Shown here: positions 11,428-22,190 of the stretch, piece after piece | Position numbering within the stretch: position 1 is the first letter of the stretch | Layout: each line of letters begins with the position of its first letter | Source: Dermanyssus gallinae | Taxonomy: Eukaryota > Arthropoda > Arachnida > Mesostigmata > Dermanyssidae | Length of the DNA stretch: 64,000 nucleotides | NCBI GenBank assembly: GCA_003439945.1 | Contig: QVRM01000964.1 | Span: forward strand, 25,133 to 89,132 | Direction of reading: 5' to 3' | The notes under the pieces: generated by a model | Seen by the model: the letters and a program-made list of their open reading frames with translations, nothing else | Told to the model about the DNA's origin: nothing | The model's database searches: none | Translations under genes and position numbers: made by a program

Positions 11428-11640
11428 TTTTTTTTTTTTTTTTTTTTTTTTAGATTTCCCGTAAGGCAATTGCCCGTGTACGGATTTTTCATGTCATGGC
11501 TAAGTTTACTCCACTCCGGCATTTACCTTGTCTAAATTGGAAACCATGCAAACCAATTTAAGAGTGGCCGGTCTGGGTCTCGAACCCGGTCCTCCCGAAT
11601 GCAAGGCAAAGGCTTTGCCACTAAGCCACCTTGCTCGGCC
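11427..11640 (-). mobile_element. tRNA-derived SINE, family A, full-length copy
   Basis: Read on the minus strand, the A box TGGCTTAGTGG lies at 11,628-11,618 and the B box GGGTTCGAGACCC at 11,587-11,575. A body follows with TTAAATTGGTTTGCATGG and CAATTTAGACAAGG, ending in A25 at 11,451-11,427. These are RNA polymerase III promoter boxes of a tRNA-derived SINE. The anticodon-loop region reads CTTGCAT, most like tRNA-Ala(UGC), which is a weak guess. It lies inside the Gag-like ORF of an R1-like LINE and is younger than it. Confidence 0.85.
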
Positions 11641-11779
11641 ACCTGGAGCATCTAGACGCGCTGAACCGCCGTCGAATCGGGGCCGGCAACAATTTTGCCG
11701 TAGGACCCTCGCGCCGACGGACGACTGGCAAAAGGTAGGCAATACCCCCAGGTTGAAATCCCCCAGGCAGAGTACTGAT

Positions 11780-12240
11780 TAAGTTTCTCCAGGTAAATCT
11801 CAATCGGTGCCAGGCGGCCCACGACATGCTGGGCGCATACACCACAGAGCACCAGGTGGGTCTCTGTCGCATAACAGAACCAAATGTGCACATCTCCCGT
11901 TCTACACCTAACATGTACACTGATGACCAACGTAACGTGGCCATTTGGTGGACACGTCAAGACGTGACGCTCTCCCTCACCGATTGGGGTCATGCGGAAG
12001 GCTTTGTGTGGACGTACCTTCCACACAGGAATCTCGTTGTATATTCGTGTTACTTTTCGCCTAATAAAACTCTGCAAGACCTGGAGGACTACCTGGATAG
12101 GCTATCGGTGTCAATAACATCTCACCGATACCTAAAAAAACCCACTGCTCATCACGGGAGACTTTAACGCAGTGCACACTGCATGGGGGGGTCGCCGCGC
12201 CACCGACAAAAGCGTGACTCTACCGTTCACCCTACGGGCA
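11780..12240 (+). pseudogene. APE-type endonuclease domain of R1-like ORF2
   Basis: This domain nicks target DNA before reverse transcription. It opens with FLQVNLNRCQAAHDML, typical of R1-group ORF2 starts. It continues through an open frame to 12,120, and after a frameshift near 12,140 reads TGDFNAVHTAWGG at 12,153-12,193, the conserved GDFNA motif with its Asp and Asn. Downstream the frame degenerates and the rest of the domain cannot be followed. No plus-strand RT is attached, so this copy stops within or just after the endonuclease. Confidence 0.7.
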
Positions 12241-12549
12241 TCTACCGCGCAGGCGATCGTTTCACACATGGTCGATTCGACGACTAACTGGGGTGCTGGC
12301 CTAAAGTACCTCGATGGGCTCATGCGCGAAAAGATCCGGCTAGAGAATATTTGTCGAGCGCAATTCGTCGCCCGGAACCTCCAAGATTTAACCCAGCAGG
12401 ACCTACCTGCTCGGGTCGCACCCACAGACTATGGATAAGGTTGAAGCGTGAGACTCCCCTCTCCTGGTCTCGAAGTAATGGTTCACAATTCCGAACCAGG
12501 AGGGGGTTTTTGGGGGTGGTTTTTAGTGGGTAGTGCGCTGGAATTAGAT
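12241..12549. other. Junction between opposed R1-like copies
   Basis: Coding similarity to the plus copy fades by about 12,440. A G/T-rich block (GGGGGTTTTTGGGGG near 12,502) lies between it and the minus-strand relic. This may be a LINE 3' end, but no tail or target duplication was found. Confidence 0.35.
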
Positions 12550-13420
12550 TGAGTCATGTACTCTCTCACCTGCGTTTAGTCTCACACTACCCGCCAAACA
12601 TCGGCGAGTGTGCGTAAATGCATTTTCCACCCCCCTCAAAAAAAAAGCCCTGCAGACACGAATGGCTACCGGCCGCTGTGACGATCTAAGCGTTCTCCTG
12701 CTTCTTTGTATTCCCAGCGCTATGTCTGCCCATACTAGGACCGCGTACAACTCTAACGACTCCGCTTCATTGGCCAGTAGACACCGGTTGCCTTCTGTGC
12801 GGCCACCAACTCTGCTTGCTTTGCCAGCCATATGCTGGATATGCGCCGATCCATTAGGACTCTTGTCAAGCACCACACCGCTGTCCGAGCGAGCTTGACA
12901 GGATGACCGTTCAGACGCAGACGGATGTTTCTGGTTTTCTTTTTGCCTGCAAGGTACAGTGCTTCCGTCTTGTGCGGGGTCAGTTTTAGAAAATTGACTT
13001 CCATTCATTTGGCCACCTGCTTTAAGACATTATTAGCGGCATACTTTAGGACCCCAGTTGCCTGTGCCGTGATAACCAGCGCAAGTGGTCGGCATAGGCT
13101 ACGATCCGGACTTACTGGACACCCAATGAGTGTGGGGTCCTCGAATTGTCAGTAAGTTCTACAATTTGAGGACCCCATCATAGGCTAGGTTCCACAGAAT
13201 CCGGTATTCCATCCGGGCCGGGTGTCTTACAGGGTGTCAACGGTTGCAGTGCTCGCTCGACCTCTTCCAATGTCACCTCAGGAATACCTTCCTCGGTATC
13301 CAGGGGCTCCTTCTCGTCGCCTATCCACGGGTGAACCGGAAACAAGCAATAGAACTGATCCTTTAGAACATTCGGGGCAACTCTTGGAGAAGGTGCCCGG
13401 AGCTTAGCCATAACGACTCG
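12550..13420 (-). pseudogene. R1-like reverse transcriptase relic
   Basis: On the minus strand, IPEVTLEEVERALQPLTPCK followed by GPDGIP marks the start of RT near 13,330-13,220. After a gap, VAYADHLALVIT near 13,110-13,070 is the catalytic box with the second Asp changed to His. LTPHKTEALYLAGKK follows near 12,970, then SSQRPVAIRVCRAF, matching the R1 segment after RT. Several frameshifts separate these pieces. Motif order is that of R1-clade ORF2. The copy cannot be active. Confidence 0.75.
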
Positions 13421-13549
13421 GTACCGTTACCCTCACACGTCTCCCTCCACGTCTTCTATCAGCAATTTCCACGCTGGTACCTTACTCTTTCAGATGAGCC
13501 TTTGCATGTCATTGTAATCAGCTCTGTAACTTTCCAAGAATGTGGCTGA

Positions 13550-14084
13550 TTACTCATCAACGTCTAGCCCCGTCTCGTTAGCCTTGTGCATCGCTTTTTC
13601 GCTTTCCCGATGCCCTCGCTCTACCAGTAAACGGACCGATCCTGTCGGTCGCCTCCGCTGTTTGGTTGGGGCGGACCAGCCTGTACATGCGGCAATAAGT
13701 GCTTTGGTGAGTTGATTTTCGCTCACCGTTTCCACTCCCAGTGTCCGAAGCCTCGCATCGATCTCCTTCACTGTCGCTTCTGTCTGGCTGTCTAATTTGC
13801 CGCCTTCTGCCGCGGGCAGGTGGTGCTCGGAGCGTCACAGTTAGGACTCGTATCTCAAAGTAGATGTAGTGGTGGTCGTTGTGGTTATGTAGCGTGTCGA
13901 CCCTCAATTCGTTTATCGCCCTGCATGCCCGTTTGTGCCCCTTTCCTTGGACCGTCTTCTCAAGTAGGTCGTGCGTAGCTCTGCACCGGTTGAGGTTCAC
14001 CTGAAGTACTCTAACCATTAGGAGTACCATTGAGTTCCATTCCTTTGGTTGCAGCACCAGCGATAGCGGTGCTGATGGCCCCAC
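13550..14084 (-). pseudogene. R1-like ORF2 start with internally deleted endonuclease and linker
   Basis: VRVLQVNLNRCRATHDLLEK near 14,010-13,950 is the same ORF2 start as the plus copy at 11,780. Within about 30 codons it jumps to RVDTLHNHNDHHYIYFEI, the usual C-terminal end of the R1 endonuclease, so most of the domain is deleted. The linker follows in another frame (EIDARLRTLGVETVSENQL, then CTGWSAPTKQRRRP). It continues into the RT relic at 13,420. Confidence 0.65.
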
Positions 14085-14099
14085 GCCCTCTCCTGCTGT

Positions 14100-15700
14100 A
14101 ACCCTCGCTGTCCGTAGTCAACCGTTTGGCTTCTTTGCGCTGACACTTTTTCTCAGCCGCTTTCTGGCGTGCCCGAGCCTTCTGCTCCGATGCACCTCTC
14201 CGCTTTTTTCAAGCTCGAGCTTCTCGAGGATACTCTTGGAAGTAGCCTTTTTCAGCTCCTCAAGATTTTTTCCAGCAATGGGCATTTGCTTGACGAGTGC
14301 CCGTCCACTTTGCAGATATAGCAACGTCCGGTTTCGCTAGTGCATACACTAAGAAGGTGCCCGACGTCGCCGCACCGGTAACAGCATCGGCTCTGCGCTT
14401 TGTCGTTCTCACAGTCTTTAGCCACGTGTCACATGTCATGCCCGCCGCGCTGAGGTCTGCATTATTTCGCACGTTCACGAGCGTTTCTGCGGCACTTTTA
14501 CCCTCAATCTTCCTTATCCGACATTGGTATGTATTGCCCACGTCCGATCCGAGGCTTTTGACTCTCTTGGTGTGCTTCGCTTCCCAGGCGGTTTTCTAGC
14601 AATGAGTTCGACGTTATAGTCGAGTACCCGGTAGCACGCTTCGAGGATCCGGGGAATCGAGAAATCTCCCAGCTCCTCGGTCACGGACACAGCTGGTGCT
14701 TCCTCCCGCCTATCTACATTAAGGGTATGCAGGAGTCTACCAAAAAACCTAATCAAGTCGGCCAAGGGCGCTCCCAGAGCGATAGTTTTTTTCCCGGCCA
14801 CTAGCGCTCGTAATGCTTCCGAGGGACGCTGGGGTATTCCCTTCGTCTTCTCTTTCTCGCCTATCTCGCTGTCTCCGACGACCTTGTTGCTTTTGCATCT
14901 AAGAGCCGCTATCTTTCCTGGCTTAAGGTCGGCCAACTCTGCCGCACCGGGAAACTGGGAAAGCACCTGTTCGAGTCCTCTGTCTCCCCCCCCCCCTTCA
15001 TCAGAATGAATCACCGCGAATCTCGAAAGCTCCAAATTCCTCTATGGGTTAGCCTTTTCCATTTTAAGCATCTCTCCGGCCATTTATTCAGCACTATACG
15101 TGCCGTCTCCTCTACGTCGTTATTTCGAGTTGGCGCTTCCAGGGCCGTGCCAATCATTGCAGCCGCCTTGGTCCTCATTGTCGCCTGGAGCCTGCGTGTA
15201 AGTCTGCCAGAATTCTGTCAGCTCGATCTCGAGTGACGCTACCCTATTTCTATCGGTTTCATTTCTGGGAAATTTACCTACCTCCCCAACGGCGTCCTTG
15301 ATGAACATCTGGGTTTGCGGGTATCGCACGATTTGTTGTCTCAACACCTTAGACTAGATGCGCATCTGCTCAGCCGCTCCGTCGGCGTCTTTAGGCTCAA
15401 TTCTTCTTATTGGCCAGGCCTTTACAGGCAACTCAGACACGGTCCTGACCCCGCCCTTAGTCTTTGACTGAAGATAATCCAGCCATGGTCCGTAATCCTC
15501 TAAGCCCCCATCATTATTATTGCCCTCATCATCACTTGCGTCTGTAGGTGTTTCAGGTTTTTCACCTTCGCTTCGGGGTCTGTTTTGGCGTTTTTTTCAT
15601 ATTTTTCCCGTTGTAGTGTGGACATTGGCTTCGATGCTTTTAGGTATATTAAAGCCATGCAATGTATATGTAGGAAGCGCACCTTGCGTGACACGATTCC
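14100..15700 (-). pseudogene. R1-like Gag-type ORF1 relic
   Basis: Frameshifted minus-strand frames cover this block. RIRKIEGKSAAETLVNVRNN near 14,520-14,460 corresponds to the conserved Gag segment seen as GKGRTWTDTVKSLR in the plus copy. Upstream frames are rich in Lys and Glu, as in the coiled-coil part of such proteins. Being directly 5' of an R1-like ORF2 start on the same strand supports the call. No complete zinc knuckle can be read. Confidence 0.5.
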
Positions 15701-18057
15701 AAAGAGGCTGGTGAAAGCACGCTCAGCGAAGTCTAGGAATCGTCACCAACGTGTGACTTCAGAGGCAGCTAAATTCATCTTGCGTCATTTGTGCCCATGG
15801 ACCAAGCGCAAAGAATCAAAAAATTGCTTTCCATCTTGTCTATGATACGATGTCCATGAAAATATGCATGAGAGCGGGGTGGCGCCCAGGCTCTGGCCTG
15901 TAGGCATGTCGTGGCTACGTCCATCAGTTTGTCTCTTGGTGTGTCGTTCTGACAGGCAGCTAAATAAGGGGATCAGAAAACTGATTGTCGACTATTTGTC
16001 ACCAGTTAGGATATTTAAAGAAAACTTCTATAAGAGAATATAAACATTGTCTGTTATTGCATTCGGTATTGTAGGCACTAATGAAGCCGCCACTAAGTTA
16101 AAAAATAAAAAGCGCTGTACTCGCCGCTACTTCTTAATTAACACCGTTTTGCCTAATTATAGTTATGGTCATTTAAAGTAAAGATAGAAGAATTACCGCA
16201 TATCATACATAGTAACTACATTGCATCTTGCAAAATGTTCTTTTAAAATACGACAATGAGGCTATCATTTGTTGTACTACGCTCACTATTACCAAGACTT
16301 ATTTTCTAGAAAATGTAGCGCGGGAAAGTCAGGTCGCAAAGCAAACATATTCAGCGAATCTACAAATATACTACTGCGACTTTTATGTTAAATCCGCCAT
16401 TCCCGTCAATTGAATTCCAATTTCAGACACGTTGATTGAAACACCTGGTCTTGGCATGTTTGTATTTCATTTTTAGATGTCCAAATGTGCACATTACGTC
16501 GCCCAGAAGAAATCTGCCAAACTAGAAAATATCTTCGTATCACATGTATAATGACCGTATTATAATCGATATTGGACTGTGTGAGAGAGCCGGAGTTGAA
16601 TCATTTTGTCATAGTAATATGTGCATATATATGCTGTTTTTCAATATCCGATGATTTAAATGATGACTTACAGAAAATGCTCTTCCAAAAATGATAGCTT
16701 CTAACGAATAGACGACTGAATGGGATAATACGATGGCTGACTTGCTGTTCTATGAAACCCAGGCAATAACGCCTAATTCGTGGAAGCACTGCAATTATGG
16801 CAATATACACCTGATCCTACGATTTGCTGTACATTGCTTCTAGATTCTGATCCGTACTTGTGGGAAATTCTATGAAATCTTCTTTTGTGCTTGTACAAAC
16901 TCTGCGGGCATGATGTATGATGTATGCCACCTCCAACAATGTGATAGAGCAGTTATGTTGACTCAGCTATTGGACGTGTGGTTCCCTTCACGAATAATAT
17001 GCAGACCAACATTGGCTAATGAAGTGAAGTAGCCATATATATGCACGATGCCTTCGGAAAGCGGTCCGACCCCTGATAGATAGAAATAAGATATTTTGAA
17101 GCCAACAAATGCTTATTGTATAATAATCACCCAAGAAGCTAGAGCGTGGGTGATTCCTATATATTATTCTTACATCTCACATTTACGTGCAAGTTGTCGT
17201 TAAAAGTAATGAACAACAAATAAATAAATACCTCCTATATCTCAAATGACTGTGCCCACAGTAAAGGGAATTAGTTAGACGCACACTTATCTTCCTCGTC
17301 TTCAGTTCGCTCCTAATCGCTTTCGCAAATAATATCAGATTGCCATAGCCGGATGGCTGTAGATAGATAGAGGCAGAGAGACGCGTTCAGATAGAGCAAA
17401 GCAAGCGAAAATATCTTTGCGAGAAGGTGAAGTAGGACGAGAGATGCCCTAACTGCTTCTAGATCCAGGAAGTCGGTAGCATAATTAGGACGTTAGCTGA
17501 GTTACAGTTTACCCAGGGTCGCATTATCCACCCGTATTTGGGGACCTTGCTCAGTTTTTGCTACTTCGATATTAGACCATATATTTGTTCGTCCTGAACG
17601 CAGAATTCGCTTAATTATTTATATTTCACCGCTATTTTCGTATATATGATGTTTCTATAAATTTACGAGGTGCCTACTAAACATAACATTTTAGTGAGCA
17701 CGAGATGATTGCTGAGAACTTTATGGAAGGATGGAATGAAAGCCAGGTTTTCTTCAGCGATACACATGTTATGTTTAGGTTTTCCACGCTTCTGTTTTCC
17801 GCATCAGTTAAACAGTAAAGGCCATTCACGCTTTTTGCCGGGAAACGCTACGTGACGGGGCTTGTGGTGGTGGAGGCTGGCTTCCGTAGAAGTGCTAACG
17901 ATGACGAGAACGACAACAACTATGGTGCGGTTTTCCGCTAATTTCGAGAAGAGCCGCCATGCCCGGTCGTCCGCTCACTGCCCTCTGTGTGGCACTGCCT
18001 ACCGAAGGGCCAATCCAGAGGACGCAACAAACCGCGGTGTTCTGGATGTCGTGTTGA
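15701..18057. other. No recognised gene
   Basis: AT-rich sequence without readable coding motifs, transposon ends or tandem arrays of note. Confidence 0.4.
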
Positions 18058-18268
18058 CCGAGCAAGATGGCTTAGTGGCAAAAACCTTTGCCTTGCATTC
18101 TGGAGGCCTGGGTTCGAGACCCAGACCGGCGACTTCGAAATTGGTTTCCATGGTTTCCAATTTATTCAATTCAGCCTTTATTTCACCACAAAATTGGTAG
18201 ACAGTTGTGGTTTCCAATTTACAAGGTGAATCCTGGAGTGGTGGATTGATGGTGGATTGAAAATCGAC
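18058..18268 (+). mobile_element. tRNA-derived SINE, family A, diverged copy
   Basis: The A box TGGCTTAGTGG is at 18,068-18,078 and the B box GGTTCGAGACC at 18,111-18,121. The body starts like the others, but GGTTTCCAATTTA occurs twice, around 18,150 and 18,210, so a segment is inserted or duplicated relative to the copies at 11,427 and 42,333. The 3' part is degenerate and has no clear A tail. It abuts an RT relic. Confidence 0.8.
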
Positions 18269-18269
18269 C

Positions 18270-18657
18270 ATGCAATTTGGATTCCGTAGTAAATGTAGTA
18301 CCGACTTAGCTGTTACATATTTCCAAACTTATATTACTAACAGGTGGAAGTCCAATAAAACAATTGCTGGTAGCTTTGTCGATACTGAAAAAGCATTTGA
18401 CTCAGTGCATAAAAACGTCCTTATCAATATGCTCACACAACTAAATTTCACTGAAGGTCCGATCGCGGTAGGGTACATATCACCAGAAACGAAGACAATG
18501 TGTCATCTCCATGCTCCCACATCTCGGCATATACAACGAATCAGCCTTTTTACCAACACTACTCCAAACATTAATTAACTCGCTTCTGGAGGCTAGTAAA
18601 CTTAAAGGTATCGCTTTTGTCGATAACATACCCACTATCCTAACAAAATCGGACTAG
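18270..18657 (+). pseudogene. RT relic of a CR1/Jockey-like LINE
   Basis: The reading frame holds QFGFRSKCSTDLAV and then GSFVDTEKAFDSVHKNVL, which are the RT segment before motif A and motif A with its Asp. About 80 codons later IAFVDNIP stands where the YADD box would be, with both Asp-box residues altered. The fragment has stops and shifts and is short. Confidence 0.6.
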
Positions 18658-19849
18658 TGATGTTGATTGTACAAAAGGCCAACCTAAACTTATCCCAGAG
18701 AAACAGGAAGAACGTCAGGGATTAAGACAGAACGATGCCCCCCGAGGAGACACAGGCAAACGGCAGCGACACCGACGCGAATTTGAAGTGCCGTCCCCTC
18801 CGAATAGCAAGTGCAGACGTTGAATTGGATAAGCTAACACTATGTAAAAATCGTGTGCTGCCGATGAAAGCCCTCCACATGAAGGGCATTAGCCGAACAA
18901 CGTCGGCGGAAAAACTACGTGGCTGGTTAACGTGCTAGAGGCCAGTCGAAGTGCGTGCCATTTGTAAAGTCAAAGTTTCCCGGTCGGACTCTGCCGTTTG
19001 CGCGTGTTCGTTAGTGATCATGATTACGTTAACAATGGGTGTAGATAAATATTATTATAAATTCAGGGTTTTCTGGCCGATAGACGTAAGCATCCGGCCG
19101 GGAGCTCCGCCGGCCCAGACTGGCATCTGCGAAGAGTTTACTGATGAGCATGATTTGGCAGCTAGACAGCAACGGCGCCTTCTGCCAGGGCAGTTGCACA
19201 GCTGCAAATTATTGGTTTGGAATTACGAAGGTTCATTTGGAACTCTACAACTAGCACTAGAACGCTTGTTTGAAAATGTAAGCATTGTACTCTTGACGGT
19301 ACGGTGTCTTTTACGCAACAGGAACTGCATTTCGGTGAGATGCAATGTTTTCATCCCCGGTTGATTTTCAATCCATTTACGAGTAGGGCTACTCCGAATG
19401 CAATGAGTATGTCGAGGGGAGCGTTGGGTGACTCTCATCTCTGGCAGTTTCAACCTCGCATTATTCTACCTGCCACTTCATTGCGATGCTGTTGATGCTG
19501 CTAATGCCGATGGGCTTTTAAACCTTTAAAAAATAGAGGCTTGCATTGCGCAGAGGAGCGTGATCATATTTGTACGCTTGCTAGGGCGGAAAGACCTTCC
19601 AACTGCGAAGAAGACTCTATCTCCGGAGGTTCAGGAAGGGTTGTGGTAGGCAGGACGCGATCCTGCGTTGTTGAGAGGGTATTGTCTGTACTTCCGGGGG
19701 TCAATTGTACGCTGTCTTTATTAGGTGAGTGGTTTCTTCTACGAACGCTCTTCAGCATCTTAGCTAAATACCGTTATTGTTGTGAACTAAACACAAGGGG
19801 CAAGGGCATCTTGCAGCTAAGTCAAAACATGGGAACCCCTAAAAGGGAC
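18658..19849. other. No recognised gene
   Basis: A few open frames (for example 18,735-18,938) have no motif I recognise. Nothing else stands out. Confidence 0.35.
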
Positions 19850-20460
19850 CATCTCAATTGCCTAGCTTTCACCTTGCTCATCTCAGACTTAGCCCGCCAT
19901 GGGGGGGAAGACAGCGACGTAGAAACTCACTTTCATCGTAAGGGCCTGTAAATAAATTTGCAGAAGACGAAGGCCATTACGTTTTGCTGTGGGGGTCAAT
20001 TAGCTGCAGCAAAAGTAGTACCTTGCGGCCGCCAACCGCTGGAGTTTGCGAACTCTTTTCCGTATTTGGGGCTAAGGTTACACTATATGGGAACGACCTT
20101 TACGCAGCACATCGGCGGCAGGTGCCGGGCGTCTATTGCATCTATTACCATCGAGGTGAGAGACTTTCGACTATCTCTGAGTGCCGCAGTGTGCCATTTG
20201 TAGCCAAATATTCTACTCATGTTCAGCTATAGACTTGGCAAAGCATGGGATCATCTCTTAGCGGCAAATGCTCAGCTAAAAAATTGCTTTGGAGTATATT
20301 TAAATTGTGCTCTTAACTTGCAAGCAAATACGTCGTGTAACTGTTAGTAGGTTGCGCACCGGAATGGAAAACACTTAGAGTCAGGCTTAGGTCACTTATT
20401 ACAAAATTATTTTAGCAGATTTCAGTGGAGTAATAGAGAAAAGTGACCGAGGCTTTGGGC
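19850..20460 (+). pseudogene. RT relic of the L2-like family
   Basis: LAFTLLISDL is followed by INLQKTKAITF, FANSFPYLGLRLHYMGTTF and HIGGRCRASIASI. These align in order with KTVAMKF, YVNSFPYLGVIFSIIGTCF and HISERCRKALAAA of the element at 2852-4844. After a shift, WDHLLAANAQLKNCF continues the alignment. The catalytic box is not readable. An old, frameshifted copy. Confidence 0.65.
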
Positions 20461-20937
20461 AAGGCAGCGCAGTTAGATGTGCATCTCGCCAGGCAGCTTT
20501 GGCACAAAATAGCACGCATTAGTTCGCACGTGTACACAAGGTACGTTGTGCTTGGCTACCAATATTTGGTGTGTCTTACCCAATGATTTAACCAGGTTGG
20601 CGATCAATGCCGTTGCCGGTTCTTGTTTGCCCGGCTTGTTTGCCCGGCGGGATGATTGCTGAAGTGTTCGAGTCGTCTATAATGACAATGGCATTATATT
20701 TATAATTTTATACCAACTTGGAATGCAAACGTATTGCGATATTAGCATTCATAAACTGATTGAAGGGCTGAAGAGTGGTGGTATAGACGCAACGTTAGAT
20801 GCACACTTGTGTCAACGTCTGCGTCTAACACTACCAGTGAAACACTATCGGTATCCTCAGCAGGGCGTCACGAAAACGAGCACAGGGAAATGAGAGGAAA
20901 GGATTTTAAGAAACAAGCACCATTTCTCTGTCTGTAT

Positions 20938-20988
20938 GTGTATATATATACACACATACATTCAGAGGGGGAGAGAGAGAGAGAGAGT
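20938..20988. repeat. Compound (TA)(CA)(GA) microsatellite
   Basis: A short TA run, then CACACA, then GAGAGA repeats. Confidence 0.8.
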
Positions 20989-21454
20989 AAAGCCTAAACA
21001 GAGGGGACGGATGATTTACGCAGTTGGCAAAGGATCTCGCGTATTCGGTTGGCAAATTGAGGGCCGCCATAGTTTCAAGCAACGAGGAACAGAGGATACT
21101 TACGCTGTCGGCAACTAACTGTCTCTAGTGTTCGTCCCTCGAGGTAATCATATTCTTCATTTTCGGCCGGCCGATTCCAAGCGTTGCCAAACAAGCACGC
21201 GGACATTTCTAAAGCTCACACACAAATTCGTCCCGACTGGTCGGATAGGCGAGCTGAGAACACCTAATGGCCACCTCATGCACTCACTGCACATTGCTTT
21301 GTGTGTATGTGCTTTCGAGTAACATTGAGTGCATAGATTTAAAATGAACTTTACCTATTTGTAGGCGTAGCCATCGTATTACGAAATACAGTCGTCCCTG
21401 TACACACACAAACACATTTACACATACTTTTATGACGAACTAGTAACAAATGCA

Positions 21455-21477
21455 CATATATATATATATATATATAT
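21455..21477. repeat. (TA)n array
   Basis: About 11 TA units ending in TGTGTG. Confidence 0.9.
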
Positions 21478-22099
21478 GTGTGTGGAAAACTAGTTCCAAA
21501 TTTTGCAGTTTGTACTCAGGCAACACATTTCGTTCTCACCTTTTAAATATAGTTTGCTCTTTATTTACGTAAACAAAGACAAAGGAGGTCAACAGTCTCT
21601 GGAACACGTTCGCCGGGAGCTGTTGTGTATACATGCAGCCTTATCTATATATGATGTGGATTTGCAAATGATATGAGTCGTGTGCATAAAACATTTGCGG
21701 TAAGTAGAGTATCTCCTTTAATAAAATAAAAATATATACATTTGTACACATATCATGTTTGCTGGCCCTTATTGAACAGAGATTAACAATGTTAAAAGTA
21801 GCGCTCCATAAACGTATTTCGCAACAGCACTCGTCTCAATAGTTATAATAAGGAACACCGGACCACTGTGGCATAAATTGTATGAATCACGATAATCATT
21901 ATAGAGGAATAATACATCCTTAAAGCAAATTGGGTACAATATGCCCCAGGAGGGGAACATTTCGACATTAGGTTGCATGATATATGTCACAGTTTCGCTT
22001 TATTAATAACATTTTGCTATGAGTGAACCTTGTTGCATGTAAAAATCACGGATATCTGAAGCCTAACAAATCCCAAATGACACAATAATATCTATTATT

Positions 22100-22120
22100 C
22101 GTATATAGATATATATAATA

Positions 22121-22173
<53 letters not shown>

Positions 22174-22188
22174 TAATATGTATATATT
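22100..22188. repeat. Palindromic (TA)n array
   Basis: A TA core at about 22,129-22,167 is flanked on each side by the mirrored block ATATAATATGTATATATT, so the whole unit can fold on itself. Confidence 0.75.
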
Positions 22189-22190
22189 CC

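Larger units (their letters stand above)
9460..12440 (+). mobile_element. R1-like non-LTR retrotransposon copy, 5' half, SINE-interrupted
   Basis: In order this holds a minisatellite in 5'-UTR position, a Gag-like ORF1 (9899 onward), a minus-strand SINE (11,427-11,640) and the start of an APE endonuclease (about 11,780-12,240). No RT follows on the plus strand; after about 12,440 the sequence becomes a minus-strand relic of the same kind of element. The right boundary is not sharp. Assignment to the R1 side rests on the ORF2 start LQVNLNRCQAAHDML and the Gag-like ORF1. Confidence 0.6.
20461..22080. other. No recognised gene; several short microsatellites
   Basis: It contains TA/CA then GA repeats at 20,938-20,988 and a (TA)n array at 21,455-21,477. 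No coding motif was found. Confidence 0.4.

Noticed and set aside
10379..11464. Poly-Phe C-terminus of the Gag-like ORF
   Set aside because: The Phe run is the A25 tail of a reverse-oriented SINE, not part of the protein.
18735..18938. Small plus-strand ORF (67 codons)
   Set aside because: No family recognised and it lies between decayed LINE fragments, so it is too weak to call.
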